From assembly GCF_023898315.1 (NCBI RefSeq), contig NC_064619.1, positions 479,611,376 through 479,675,375 on the forward strand: a stretch of DNA of 64,000 nt. The letters run 5' to 3'. The notes under the pieces were generated by a model. That model saw only the letters and a program-made list of their open reading frames with translations, was not told where the DNA came from and searched no databases. A program made the translations under genes and the position numbers. Every line of letters begins with the position of its first letter. Position 1 is the first letter of the stretch. The stretch comes from Schistocerca nitens. Its lineage: Eukaryota > Arthropoda > Insecta > Orthoptera > Acrididae. Below are positions 20,661 through 31,205 of the stretch, in pieces.

Positions 20661-22680
20661 GTGAGCCACGTTATATTGCAGTGACATAGCACGCAAAACA
20701 GTAAAGTCTGAGAGCTAACTGATTGTACATAACGTGGTCAGTTGATATTAGAGACTGTCACGATTTACTGTAAATGAATATTTTTTTGCTATAAACATCC
20801 CATGTGACACGTCATTGTAAATAACACGTCTTAGATAGGCATCTCTGCACGAGTGATGATTGTGACGATTATATAAAATACCACCTAACTACCTAACTCC
20901 GTCCAATCATTGCTCTGAAGTTCCAAAGGTACCGATCGACCGCCTCGTCATCGTCAGACGATGGTCGTTTAACATGAGTATGAAGCCCTTAGAAATGTGT
21001 CCTAATCGGATGGGAGCCAGGCTGACTTTAGCATGTCAGAGTCGTATATTCTCTGACCTGCAGGGTAGCCTCACACTGTGTCTCTCGCTGTGTTCCCTGC
21101 AGGGCTCCTTTGCTGCATTATGCTGGCTCTTTCCCCTGGATCCCACTGGCCCTAGATCCTCTCCTCCACAATATATCCGGACTTGTCGCATTAGGTAAGC
21201 TAATGTTGATAATCGAACCTGAATGCTGTTTAAACAATTCTGACAATTGTATTGAAGCCCATTAAACTTAACACTGACCCCAGACATGGACAGTTGATTC
21301 TAACCATTTATCATTCCGGGAAATTGGGTGTGGTATTTTTTAACACTGAACAAATAACTATGTGAGAGGCTTGAGAAAGGTAACATCCCTCTCCAATTGT
21401 AAAGAATTATTGTGAAAAATATTCTAGGGGTAGAGGCGCACTTAATATGCTGCCAACGCGATCGACTGGTTGAAGACGACATTGCAGACCATCTGGTTGC
21501 CCAGCCAGTTACCTGCTGACCGTGTTTAATATGAGACTGACCAAAGGAAATGTACAGTGTAGTCAGAGAACAGAGAAACAGGAACTGTTAGCAAAACTTG
21601 TTACAGTCCCATTTACTTTTCTTTACAGACAAAGAACAGGGAGGAGCTCGTAATAAAAAGACCGTGGCTCAAGAAGTTACATTGTAGGCCTCTGTCATTC
21701 CAGTTCAACTCATACTACGTAGGATAATGGTAGTGAATGTCGGAAGAACAGATTTCTAGCTGATACTACAGATAGTCAGTGAATACTCACTATCACTGCC
21801 TCTAGGCCAAAAATTCGAAATAAATGTAAGAATTTGTAACACCTGTATATGTAAAGAACTAGCGCTATCTCTGAATTACCTAGCATGCTCTACGACTAAT
21901 CAAACTAATAAGTTCTTTTCCTTACAGGAGCGTCAGTTCACCCTGGACTCGTTTTTTGAGGAGATACTGCAGAAGCGGCTGCAGGAAGAGAAAGAAGTCC
22001 TTTCTGTTTCGGTGAGTGTAAATTACAACAGTAGTAGGAATAGTAGCATTTGGTTTCAAAGTGAATTTCTCGTTTTATCACTACATGAAAACTTACTCTC
22101 GAATATGATACTAGAAACTGGTCTGCTTCCGGGTATTAGGCCGAATTGTTGTGTTCATTTTGTGGACATTACTTCGACGGACGTCCCAGCGATCAACTTC
22201 ATGTGCTGCGAACTTTGCGGTAATGTACTCTCTGCTTGACTCATATCAGTCAGGAAACGTCTCACGATCTGAAGAAAATGGCTCGGTCACTTGTTGAAAT
22301 GTTGACCATAAAGCAGGAACAACAAGACGGCATAACCTCAGAAGCACATCATTAACCAGTCGTACACAGAAAATGTTAAAGATAATGGGATATTAGTTAC
22401 TTGTTAGTATTAATAGTATCTGAGATGTGAAACGAATTGTATTAGTTGGATACTAAATTGAATTACTATATTCTTAATCTCGATACCTGAACCGTGCTAA
22501 TTTGTGGTAAATGTTACAATTCGTTATACTTTTATATGACAGGAACTAGCACAAATTGTGAATCACTTCACATGTTAGATAACATGAAACTAATAAGATC
22601 TTTTCCAACAGGAGCGTCAGTTCACACTGGACGCCTTTTTCGTGGAGTTGCTGCAGAGACGGCTGCAGGAGGAGGATTAA
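20556..22680 (+). CDS. Predicted 85-residue charged protein, join(20556-20660, 21928-22011, 22612-22680)
   Basis: I do not recognise this protein. Exon 1 gives 35 residues starting MFRRMKKFFSRCLGG, a basic amphipathic-looking N-terminus without a signal peptide. Exon 2 gives 28 residues beginning ERQFTLDSFFEEILQKRL. Exon 3 gives 22 residues beginning ERQFTLDAFFVELLQRRL and then stops at TAA 22678. The exon 2 and exon 3 peptides agree at 17 of 21 positions, so the protein carries two copies of a helical, Glu/Arg/Leu-rich repeat. The stop lies 15 bases before the next donor, which should spare the transcript from nonsense-mediated decay. Support is the splice sites, constant phase, and an intact exon 1 in copy B with one residue changed (Leu21 to Met). 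The ATG could be internal if an upstream coding exon exists. Confidence 0.55.
21928..22011 (+). other. Exon 2, first ERQFTLD repeat
   Basis: Acceptor TTCTTTTCCTTACAG, donor TCG/GTGAGT. It is 84 bases, phase 0 at both ends, and could be skipped without breaking the frame. The intron before it ends in the same AAACTAATAAG block as the intron before exon 3. Confidence 0.6.
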
Positions 22681-22695
22681 GGCGGTGCTGTTACG
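22612..22695 (+). other. Exon 3, second ERQFTLD repeat with stop codon
   Basis: Acceptor ATCTTTTCCAACAG, donor ACG/GTGAGT. It starts 684 bp after exon 2 and is a tandem duplicate of it. TAA at 22678-22680. Confidence 0.6.
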
Positions 22696-23510
22696 GTGAG
22701 TGGTACTTCGATCTGTGTAAAGGACAACAGATTTTGTTTTCTAAGTGTATTTCTCGTTTCATGATCACATGGTAGCTCCCTTAAGAAGGGGAATCTTCAA
22801 GATATTATTCGAGTATAAACTCAAGAATCAATGGTACATACAATACCGTTGCCTACACTTTCAGATGAGGGAGAGACTTTCAGAAAACATTCTCCTATGT
22901 CCCCTCCCGCCCATAACAGTTATCAAGTTCTCTCTACAGTTTCACCTTCAGCGTCCCACGATTATACTTGGTATTTTAATCCCATTTCTTATGCTGCATG
23001 ATCGTTTATTTTTCTGTCACGTATTTATCCTTGAAGCTCACCGAATTTGAACTGAACATTGACACAACTTGTTTTAAGAAACTCTACTATTTTGGTATGG
23101 ATGGATTTAGCAACAGTCACAGTTCTCTCCGTTCCTTAATGAATATAGTTCAGGTGAGGATAATACATGCGTCTGCGTGAAATATCGACTAACTCACAAA
23201 CATTCTGATCCTTGTAACAACTATCTACCATCTGATGCAATAATTTAGCAGATCATTTCACCACAATAGATCACACTCCGGGAGGAGTAAATAGGCAAAC
23301 ATTCACTGTCGGTAATTTTCATATTTGCGATAATTAGTATTCTAGGGTTCATGAGTTGGCGCGATAGAAACATCCCTTCTATGGATACAGAAAAGGACCA
23401 TTTATTAGCATGTGGTCCTACGACAATTTAGCATTTTCCTTTACAGATGTCATATCAACTCACCATAATAGGGCGACGTTTGTAATACTGAAATTTATAT
23501 TTGTCGGCAG

Positions 23511-23730
23511 ATTACTCCGGTGTCCTCCGCGCCCACCTTGGAGGTCTGTACATCACACCGCGCAGCCCTTGAGAGCCGCCATGCCAGACGCTGAATGTGT
23601 TGACGCGTGGCCACCAACGCGACGTCTGGAGAAGACCGTCTGGCTGCTAAAATGTGCGACCGCGATACCGCGGCCAATACCACCTGAAACCACAGTTACC
23701 AATCGAATAAACCTTTGGATTGATGATATA
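23511..23730 (+). other. Exon 4, probable 3' UTR exon
   Basis: Acceptor TATTTGTCGGCAG ends at 23510. The following 200 bases are clearly GC-richer than the neighbouring intron. The 3' end is set by the AATAAA at 23706, placing cleavage about 15-25 bases later. Overlapping open frames here are short and I do not call them coding. Confidence 0.45.
23706..23711 (+). terminator. Poly(A) signal AATAAA of the small gene
   Basis: Canonical hexamer in ATCGAATAAACCTTTGG, with a T/GT-rich stretch (CTCGTTCTTTGTTTT) about 30 bases downstream. Confidence 0.45.
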
Positions 23731-24280
23731 ACAAGTCTCGTTCTTTGTTTTATTTGCAACAGGCGGCGTTGTGGTAATGTAGACGACTCGCATTGGGGTT
23801 GACTGTGGTTCATATTCTCTTCCGACCAACAAGATCTACATTTCGGTGGTTCCTCTTAGTAGATTAATGGAAACAAATGGAAGGTTCTTCGGAATAAAAC
23901 TCGTTCGAGTCTGTCCCCGATGCGAGCTGCATCTGTCATTACCTCTCCGTCGATGGAAATGGAAGAAACTGTTTTGTGCAACATTAACATTTGCTAACTA
24001 CGTTTAACAGAAATATCATTGACACTAAGTATAATACTAAAAAGAGTAGGAAAATCAATGACATTAATGATAACACTCAAAAGACTAGAGTGACTACAAA
24101 ATCACTGCTCCTAAGGACAACAAAGTAGTCTCCATAATCCCGACATCTACTATTCAACACAGTGAGCCACAAGTAATATGGCCCTACACACGCAGGAACT
24201 AAAAGGTAATCAACATTTGAAGCCCTGAGCAGACAATTTTGCACTCATTAACGACTGTCTATACTTTAACGTAGAAACTA
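23731..24280. other. Unassigned stretch
   Basis: No gene or repeat recognised. The first part is moderately GC-rich and the rest is AT-rich with a short local near-repeat (AATGACATTAATGATAACACT following ATCATTGACACTAAGTATAATACTAAAAAG). Confidence 0.4.
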
Positions 24281-24676
24281 CGCTGATCAGCTACAACATT
24301 ATGACCATCTACCTAACAGCCGGTATGTCCACCTCTGGCACGGGTATCAACGTGGACGTGTCGTGGCAGGGATGCAGTGAAGCCTTGGTAGGTCAGTGGA
24401 GCGAGCTGGCATCACATCTGCACACACAAGTCACCTAAATCCGTAAATTCCGGGGAGGGGTGCCATGAGCTCTGAACACATCAACTGGAAATCGGGACTG
24501 TGTTCATCGAACCACTCCACACACTCCATTCCGTCACGCTCTTGCCCTTGTGATATACAACATGCACCGTGCGTTTGTCTGACTAGCAGTCATTCCTCGC
24601 CATGTGTCGCTGCTATCGCCTGAACGGATTTATATCGACAGTAGATCGGCGGCCATAACATTCTGGCTTATCTGTG
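24281..24676. mobile_element. MITE-like deletion derivative of a Tc1-type transposon
   Basis: Flanked by TA at 24279-24280 and 24677-24678. Ends CGCTGATCAGCTACAACATT and, in reverse complement, CACAGATAAGCCAGAATGTT are imperfect inverted repeats. The interior (TCCACCTCTGGCACGGGTAT..., GGGGAGGGGTGCCATGAGCT) matches my memory of a widespread arthropod Tc1-like element with its transposase removed. No coding capacity remains in its 396 bp. Confidence 0.75.
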
Positions 24677-27107
24677 TATCTGTTTATGAAGTAGAAGGTA
24701 TGTAAACAAACTCAGGTGCTGCTTATAACAGAAGCATGGCGAGTGTCTTTGCGTGGGACACATAAATCAAAGCACGCTTAGTGTAATCAAACTGATGTTG
24801 CAATTCACTGAACTGCATTGGCAAACAACAATTGATTAGCATGTGGATGTAACCTCAAACGAGTAAACAAAGAAATTAATGGTGCCTTAAGATCGACTGA
24901 GAATTCAGAGAGAGTTCATCACCGCTGCTATTTATATTTTGGCCCTTATGCACTATGATTTGTTATGACGTTAAAATTTACTTTCGGGGCTAATGTTGCA
25001 GAGGAAAATGCTGTTGCAGAAGGCACGTTTTTATTTCATTTTTTATTTATTTCACCAAAACTAAAGAAGAATCGTTTGGGAGATTTATGGGGGTGCGACA
25101 TGAGCCAGATGCGCAGCACATAAGTCTGGATCACCTTGACGCTCGGATTTTGTCCCAGTCTAAAGTATTACGCAATATTCATGGCTGTACAGTTAACTTC
25201 AACCCGAAGAAAATGACAGTAATGCTGTCTCAAAAATAATGAAATAGTTTAATAATATTTGGGGAATTTTAACGTACTTCGTTAGATGACAATGATAAGT
25301 TACTTACATGTATCTAAGGACTTTTGTGAGAAATAATAACGCAGTCACAAAAGAAGGAAAAGTGATACAGAGAATGTTTGTTGCATAGTAAATATGACGA
25401 AATCAGGATGTGTGACTTAAACCCAGTAATGATTTCATGATAACATTGTTAATATTTGGACCATTTTTAGTCAGTTGCAGCTTACATTATGCGTAGATAA
25501 AAACTGATTAGAAAGATATTGTATATTATAGACTTCTGAAATGCCTAGTACCTTTAGGCGAAAAAGTTTGGTACACACATGTAAATTCAGTAGTAAAAGA
25601 AGGAGTATTTTCTAGTCTCTATGATAAAGCACAATGTAATTCATAGTAGCTGCTAACAGTAGAAGGAATACATAAAAAATGGAAATGGCAGGTAACAACT
25701 CACGGCCTACAGCACAAAAGACTGGGATAAGGTGACATAAAATAAAATTAATAGGTAGTTCGGTACTGCACTTGATAGTTTACAGATATGGAAACAAAAT
25801 AAGGTGAAACAAATAATTTTTCTTTTTAAGATGTCTCGGTGTTATGCAGTACGATAATGGAATAGTAATGTGAATTGTATTCGTCACAGTTTTCTAAATA
25901 ACTTTCAGAATGTTCTTGGTTACACTGTGCTTAAGGTCGGCCACGCCGGAATATCTATTTTCGGAATAATTCGATAGCAAAACCTTCTACTGCTGAATAC
26001 AAACAAACTTCGCCTCCTACTCCACACACTTTCATTTTACCTTGAACAGCACCATGACTTGTACATTTCAATAAGGCTCTTCCACATAGTTACGAAAAAG
26101 TTAGGTACACACCTCCTGAATTTGTTTATTCTTGTGATTTCGTTCAGTAGATTGCTGGTATGTACCATTTTAACGTATTTTCTAAATATATTGCCACCAC
26201 AACAAATAAGCTGATGCATCTTAGCTTATTCTTCATTCGATACAATTTAAATTTAATAAGCCCCACTAGAAACATGTGTGAGCTACATGATATTCAGGTC
26301 TGGTAGGAATAAAACTTCACCGATCGCCCCTGTTTGCTAACATTACATGGGAGTAGACGAACCTATCGAGAGGACTCTGATCTGTTACATCAGAAGTGGA
26401 AAGTGGACACGTTAATATAACACAGCACACGAAGACGTAGAATTTAAAGGTACTGGACGACCCATTTGATAAATGGATGGACGAACATAGGCATCTCATA
26501 TTCCGAAGATGTAAAAGTTAGCTATATTTGTGAACGGTTGATTTACTTTGACTGAAGGATAATGAAACGAAATAAAAATGAAATCTGAAGAAAACTTAAG
26601 CGAAACTTTAAATTCTATGAGAGTGTTACTACGGCCATTTGAATGTGCAGTGAAGTATCTGAAATAAAACCAAAGTCATGGTTCACTCACAAGTGGGGAT
26701 TAACACAAGGCAAATCGATAAATCTCCTGAATGTAATTACTAATTCGTGAAAGTTTTTTGAACATCTCTGTTGCGGGTGTAGTTATTCATATAACGGTAC
26801 TTTACCCTTTTTGCGGTGTTTCAGGTGAATTCGACACAAAGTTGTTAGATGGCAGCTGTCAGAACTCGTTATATGAGAACGCTCCAGTGCTGCTTGAGAA
26901 CCTTTCTTCGTTGGATTTATGAGCTCAAATACGGTTTTAGTTTCAGAATGGCTACACTTATTTGTATTATTTCACTAGAATCTGAAAAGGTCCCATGTAA
27001 CGAAAACTGTTGCACTTTTACTTAACAACACTATATATAACTACTTTTCCTGCAAATAGTTCCTGTTTCCATCACAATAAATGGAATGTTGAGACGTCTT
27101 GATGTCG
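24677..27107. other. AT-rich intergenic stretch
   Basis: About 2.4 kb with no ORF above background and no element I recognise. Two short frames on the minus strand near 26040-26500 look random. Confidence 0.45.
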
Positions 27108-27189
27108 AAAAAAATGGTTCGAATGGTTCTGAGCACTATGGGACTTAACTGCTAAGGTCATCAGTCCCCTTGAACTTACAACTACTTAA

Positions 27190-28626
27190 GGGGCTCCGGA
27201 ACGCCCTACACTTGCTATGTTAAAATAACGCTTATAAATTACATCTTTCCTCACAAAGTATTTGAGGTAGGAAGTTGAACTTTTTACAGATTATTTATTG
27301 GAATATGGGCTACAACGTAACACAGGGATTTTACAAAATTTTAGTTCAGTTATTAAAGATGATTTTTTTTCAATTGTAATGAAAATTCACAACATTTTTT
27401 TGCAATTTTTTATTTATATATTCAAAAATATACAGTTTTTTGGAAAAAGGCTGTGTTAAATTGTGTAGAAGGTCCTGTGTAACATTTACTAAAAGTTTGA
27501 AACAAATATGTTTGGAAGATCCTTAGAAAACATGTAATTAGTATGAGAAAATAAAAGTTTTGGGAATCGAGCGACAAAGATTGGATTAACTTTTTAGTGC
27601 ATTCCAGGTCCATAGGATGGATTATCTTCATCCTTTGCAAACTCCTCCTCCAGCTTCCTCTTGTTCCTCCTCCTGTTTACTCTTGCTTGTATTTCTAGAC
27701 TCTTTACAGCCCTGTCTGCAGCCCGAAGGCGTTCCTTGTCTAAAGCAAGCATCTCTCGTACCATGTTAGAACCTATCTTCATTCCCATATTTCTCAATAT
27801 CTTGCACCTTACAATGTTGCCATCATTGAAAGTCGCAACAGCATCATACACACCAAAGTGAAGTGTTTCTATTCCAACAAATACAGTCTTGGGGATTCTC
27901 GACCATATAACACTATTTACACTTTCATTGGGTTTTGAGTTTTTCCATGAATACACTTTTTCAACAGTTCAGGTGCTGCTAAGTCTCTGAAAATAGGTTT
28001 TATCACCTCCATTATTGCATGAGGCAGACTATGCTTATGAGTGTACACTTCACCAGTTAGCAATCCTTTGTTATATTTACACCAACTGTCTTCTTCTTTG
28101 GGACACAAGCTATGTTGGGGATTTTCATCGTCTTTATTGTTTACAGTAATAACACATACCTTTGGCTTTCCAACATTTCTCCATTTCTTAAAAGCCTTCA
28201 GAGGATTTCTAATAACTTTACTTTTACTTATTATTATACTTCAACAAAACAGAGACTCAAGAAACAGAATTAATTACGAATATTTTCGAGATAGTGACAG
28301 AGTATATAAACATGAAACAATCGACAATCACACCAGCGATATATATTGAACCATCACAGGTTAGCCACAACACATACTTTATCTCACATCACTAAAATGT
28401 ATCTGATGAACACGGACGTTAATAATAACACCATTTGACAGCAGTTTAACAGCGCCACAGTAGGTCACGCCCATGTAGAAAACATTTCAAAAAAAATTTA
28501 AAAATAGTTGTAGTCTTCGGAATTGAATAAATTATATACCTATTAAAAGGTAATAGTCTGCAGATTCAGAAAACTCAAAAAAGTAAAAATTGAACTTTTC
28601 ATGATTTTGAGCCTTTCCGGAGCCCC
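27190..28626 (-). mobile_element. Kolobok-like DNA transposon, TTAA target site, internally deleted
   Basis: Flanked by TTAA (27186-27189 and 28627-28630), where the interrupted SINE family has a single TTAA. Terminal inverted repeats share the 12 bases GGGGCTCCGGAA. The only coding remnant is the C-terminal part of a Mutator/Kolobok-type transposase on the minus strand. piggyBac also uses TTAA, but the coding remnant does not look like piggyBac. The 1437-bp length and missing N-terminus make this a non-autonomous derivative. Confidence 0.75.
27594..28215 (-). pseudogene. Kolobok/Mutator-like transposase, C-terminal part
   Basis: Reading right to left: NPLKAFKKWRNVGKPKV (about 28150-28205), ENPQHSLCPKEEDSWCKYN (about 28060-28120), SLPHAIMEVIKPIFRDL (about 27975-28030), CIHGKTQN (about 27930-27955), then in another frame RIPKTVFVGIETLHFGVYDA, a basic coiled stretch (RRRNKRKLEEE) and the ending SYGPGMH. 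These are the conserved C-terminal blocks of PF20700-type transposases, and the same blocks occur at 9406-9855. The frameshift near 27945 and the missing catalytic N-terminal half make it inactive. 27190-27593 is its AT-rich 3' region. Confidence 0.7.
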
Positions 28627-28740
28627 TTAAACCTATCTAACCTAAGGACATCACACACATCCATGCCCGAGGCAGGATTTGAACCTGCGACCGTAGCGGT
28701 CGCGCGGTTCCAACTGCAGCGCCTAGAACCGCTCGGCCCA

Positions 28741-31205
28741 TCCTCTGCGATTGTCGGATACTCTGTAGCTATCTCTCAGTGAAACTGTGAGCGTCTCACA
28801 AGGAAACTTTTGGCCTCCTAAGCCAAACTGTGAAAACAAAGCTACTGCATTTTGTAAAATTCACAACAATCACATAACACATAACACTGCAAAAATCAAA
28901 GTAATCGCCAACAGTAATTGTACTTAAATAACTTTCTGTAACAGTGACTAGTAGCATGTGTTCTTTAACCCAGGACGGGACCAAAATAATACACTGATGT
29001 ATCGTCAGTTGGCATCTAACGAACTACGTGTTTTTCCTGATCGTACTAGTTTCGTACATGTCGTAGAATAGCCCTATAATTAAAACGGGAAATAAACGTT
29101 GGTCGTTATTAAAAGAGTTCCACACACGTCTCCCGGTGACAATCCACAAAATTCCCATAAGAAGTCTAAATGACTTTCCACAGTATACACTCTCGTAAGT
29201 AACTCAGCCCATGTAAGAGTAGTCCAAGTCGACAATGCTCTGGCTTCATACTGCTCATCTGTAGAACACCTACGACAGGATTCACTACCACAAGATCTTC
29301 TGTCATCTTCGCTCTAAACAGAATCAAACTAATCAACATGGCAGTAGCGCACTCGATAATATCGCCTGCAGGAAATTACAGAATGTAGAGAAATTATGCT
29401 TGCCTACTACTGTATAACGGGAATGCTTACATCTGGGGCGAAAACTTGTGTTGTTATGTCGTTACAGCACCACATCACATCGCTCGAGCGTTTCACCCGA
29501 TGCATTTACTTCACCCGTCCAATAATTGTCAGCCTGCGACGTAAAAACGCATTACGTCTTTATTAAACTGAATAACAGCTGTGACCGGCGTGATTTCATG
29601 TGGAGGTGACAGCCGGCGCTGTGTGCGCCCCTCCCCTCCTAAGACCAAACAGGGGCGAACTCTCGCGGCCGGGGCTACGGCACTGTGTCTCAAGTATGGT
29701 GAATTATTGGGGAAGACGAGAGCCTTCGATAACACCCGTCCACTTTGATAAATAACATCATCACTAGCCTCAAGATGCAACACAACTTTGATTTAAAAAT
29801 GGCGATAAGGACGTCATATTCAACAGTTTCTATAAAACCAAAATATAAAAATCAATTCAGAAACTTAAAAACTCGAAATAATAAATATTGGGCCTCGAGG
29901 GGAATCTGGGGAGTTATATTCTCAAGTAAAAGCCACAGAGCCAAAAAAATACTGGCGTATACAAAACAACCGGAAGAATACGATGAAGGATAGCATGCAG
30001 AGGTCTGCATCGAAAATGCAAAAGTAAAGCATCAAATTAGATAAATTCAACTGGTATCGAAGATATCACTCTATAAATATAAACTAACTTAAAAGCCAGA
30101 CACCAATACAGAAAACAAAAAGAAATATCAGTATAGAAAGCGAAAAAGTAATACCAGTACAGGTAGCAAATATCGCGAAAGTTAACGAAATATGGTAACA
30201 ACAACGAATACTCCAATACCGATACAGAAAGGTTTAAATTGCGAGATAGACAAAATGCAGTAACATGTGTTCACCAATACAGCTCAACAGAAAATTGCAA
30301 AATCCCTGAAATTACTCGTAAATACTTTTTGTGTGAGTTGTTACGCGCTAAACTGAATCTGGCGACTTCATTCTGTAGACAACCGAACTCAACTAATTCT
30401 GCCACATCTTTGTACATTGCTTTCAATTACTAACATCACGTTCTTCACACTTTACGTTAGAATAACCAGTCTTCATTTACCATAACCTTCTGAAGACATT
30501 CGTTTTTCTTTATTGTCGATCCATCAGCGTTCCTTATTTCACTAATATTACTATTAGTATTCGCTAAGTTATTAATTTCATTACATTACAGGTTGGCTCA
30601 CCTTTGAAAAAAATATGTGCCGAAGTTCACATAAGTTGTAATCACTGTGTACTCACGTTACCAAGACAACCAAAGATAACGTTTAAACTCTAGTTGATTA
30701 GGAGCGTAAGCGGAGAACACCGTAAACTCATCTTTCTCTTAAGTAACTAAACTGGTTGATCCACTAACATGCTCATTCCATCAAAATTTGCACCACTATG
30801 TATATATCCAATATAGACTACAAACACAGGATAAGGTGAGAATACAAACGTTCCTAACGAAAACAAACCAACGCTCCGCACACGTGTGACGTCACCCGCC
30901 ACAACACCAATACGTCACAGTTCAAGCCCGACAGGTGATATCGTAGTTTCAGGTCGAGACAATTACCGTTTTGTCACATCACCTGCATTCTGTCTTTCCC
31001 AAGTCAGTTTATTTTACTCGTTAAATTAACGCAATAGTACTGCAGTTGTGCACTGCAGTCACTGACGATGATTGTATCGTGCCGACAGAATGTTGTCTAC
31101 TGAAACAACCATCAGCATCTGCAGTTGATACACTTTTCCGTTTCATCCTGTTGGCGGTAGACATCTCCATGCTTGTAATACGGGAGGCATGTGATGAGGA
31201 ATATA
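28741..31205. other. Intergenic stretch, mostly unassigned
   Basis: No gene recognised. Bases 29580-29700 form a short GC-rich island (GCGCCCCTCCCCTCC, CTCTCGCGGCCGGGGC) in otherwise AT-rich DNA, which may be an LTR or promoter remnant. An 82-codon frame at 29745-29993 and a 64-codon frame at 30239-30433 resemble nothing known to me. Confidence 0.45.

Larger units (their letters stand above)
1..21365 (+). repeat. Segmental duplication, copy A
   Basis: This block returns in the same orientation at 45717-64000 with the same order of elements. Base 1 pairs with 45717, and the last visible match is 21365 with 64000. Matches run through unique-looking spacer as well as transposons, so this is a duplicated locus and not only shared repeats. 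Differences are scattered substitutions plus clean indels: a SINE present only here (3134-3348), a 27-bp loss near 7909, a 340-bp loss near 12216, and 521 bp, 618 bp, 291 bp and about 3.8 kb kept here but absent from copy B. The left end may lie outside the window. An assembly that kept two haplotypes in tandem would look the same. Confidence 0.95.
20554..23730 (+). other. Small spliced gene of unknown function: transcript span
   Basis: Four exons are inferred from splice signals and frame: 20554-20660, 21928-22011, 22612-22695 and 23511 to about 23730. All internal boundaries have AG before and GTGAGY after, and the coding junctions are all phase 0. The last exon is non-coding and GC-richer than its surroundings, with AATAAA at 23706. 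A 5' UTR exon further upstream is expected, because an acceptor (TTGTTATCGTTACAG) precedes the ATG. The second and third exons and their intron edges are copies of each other. The span runs past the point where copy B leaves the window, so only exon 1 is visible in copy B. Confidence 0.6.
27108..28740 (-). repeat. SINE split by a TTAA-flanked DNA transposon
   Basis: The two halves (27108-27189 and 28631-28740) join into one SINE of the common family: AAATGGTTCGAATGGTTCTG ... CAACTACTTAA on the left, then ACCTATCTAACCTAAGG ... TAGAACCGCTCGGCCC on the right. The tRNA-like head lies on the right, so the SINE is on the minus strand. The SINE was there first and was later interrupted. Confidence 0.9.

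Noticed and set aside
21103..21194. Possible extra exon between exons 1 and 2 (TTCCCTGCAG acceptor, TTAG/GTAAGC donor)
   Set aside because: Its 92 bases would break the phase-0 frame that exons 1, 2 and 3 share. It may be an alternative or chance exon, but it is not needed.
23410..23802. 130-codon plus-strand frame over exon 4
   Set aside because: It runs through the acceptor site and the AATAAA signal, and composition changes inside it. It is better explained as an untranslated terminal exon.
27190..28626. piggyBac element, because of the TTAA target
   Set aside because: The ends read GGGGCTCC and the coding remnant matches Mutator/Kolobok-type transposases, not piggyBac.
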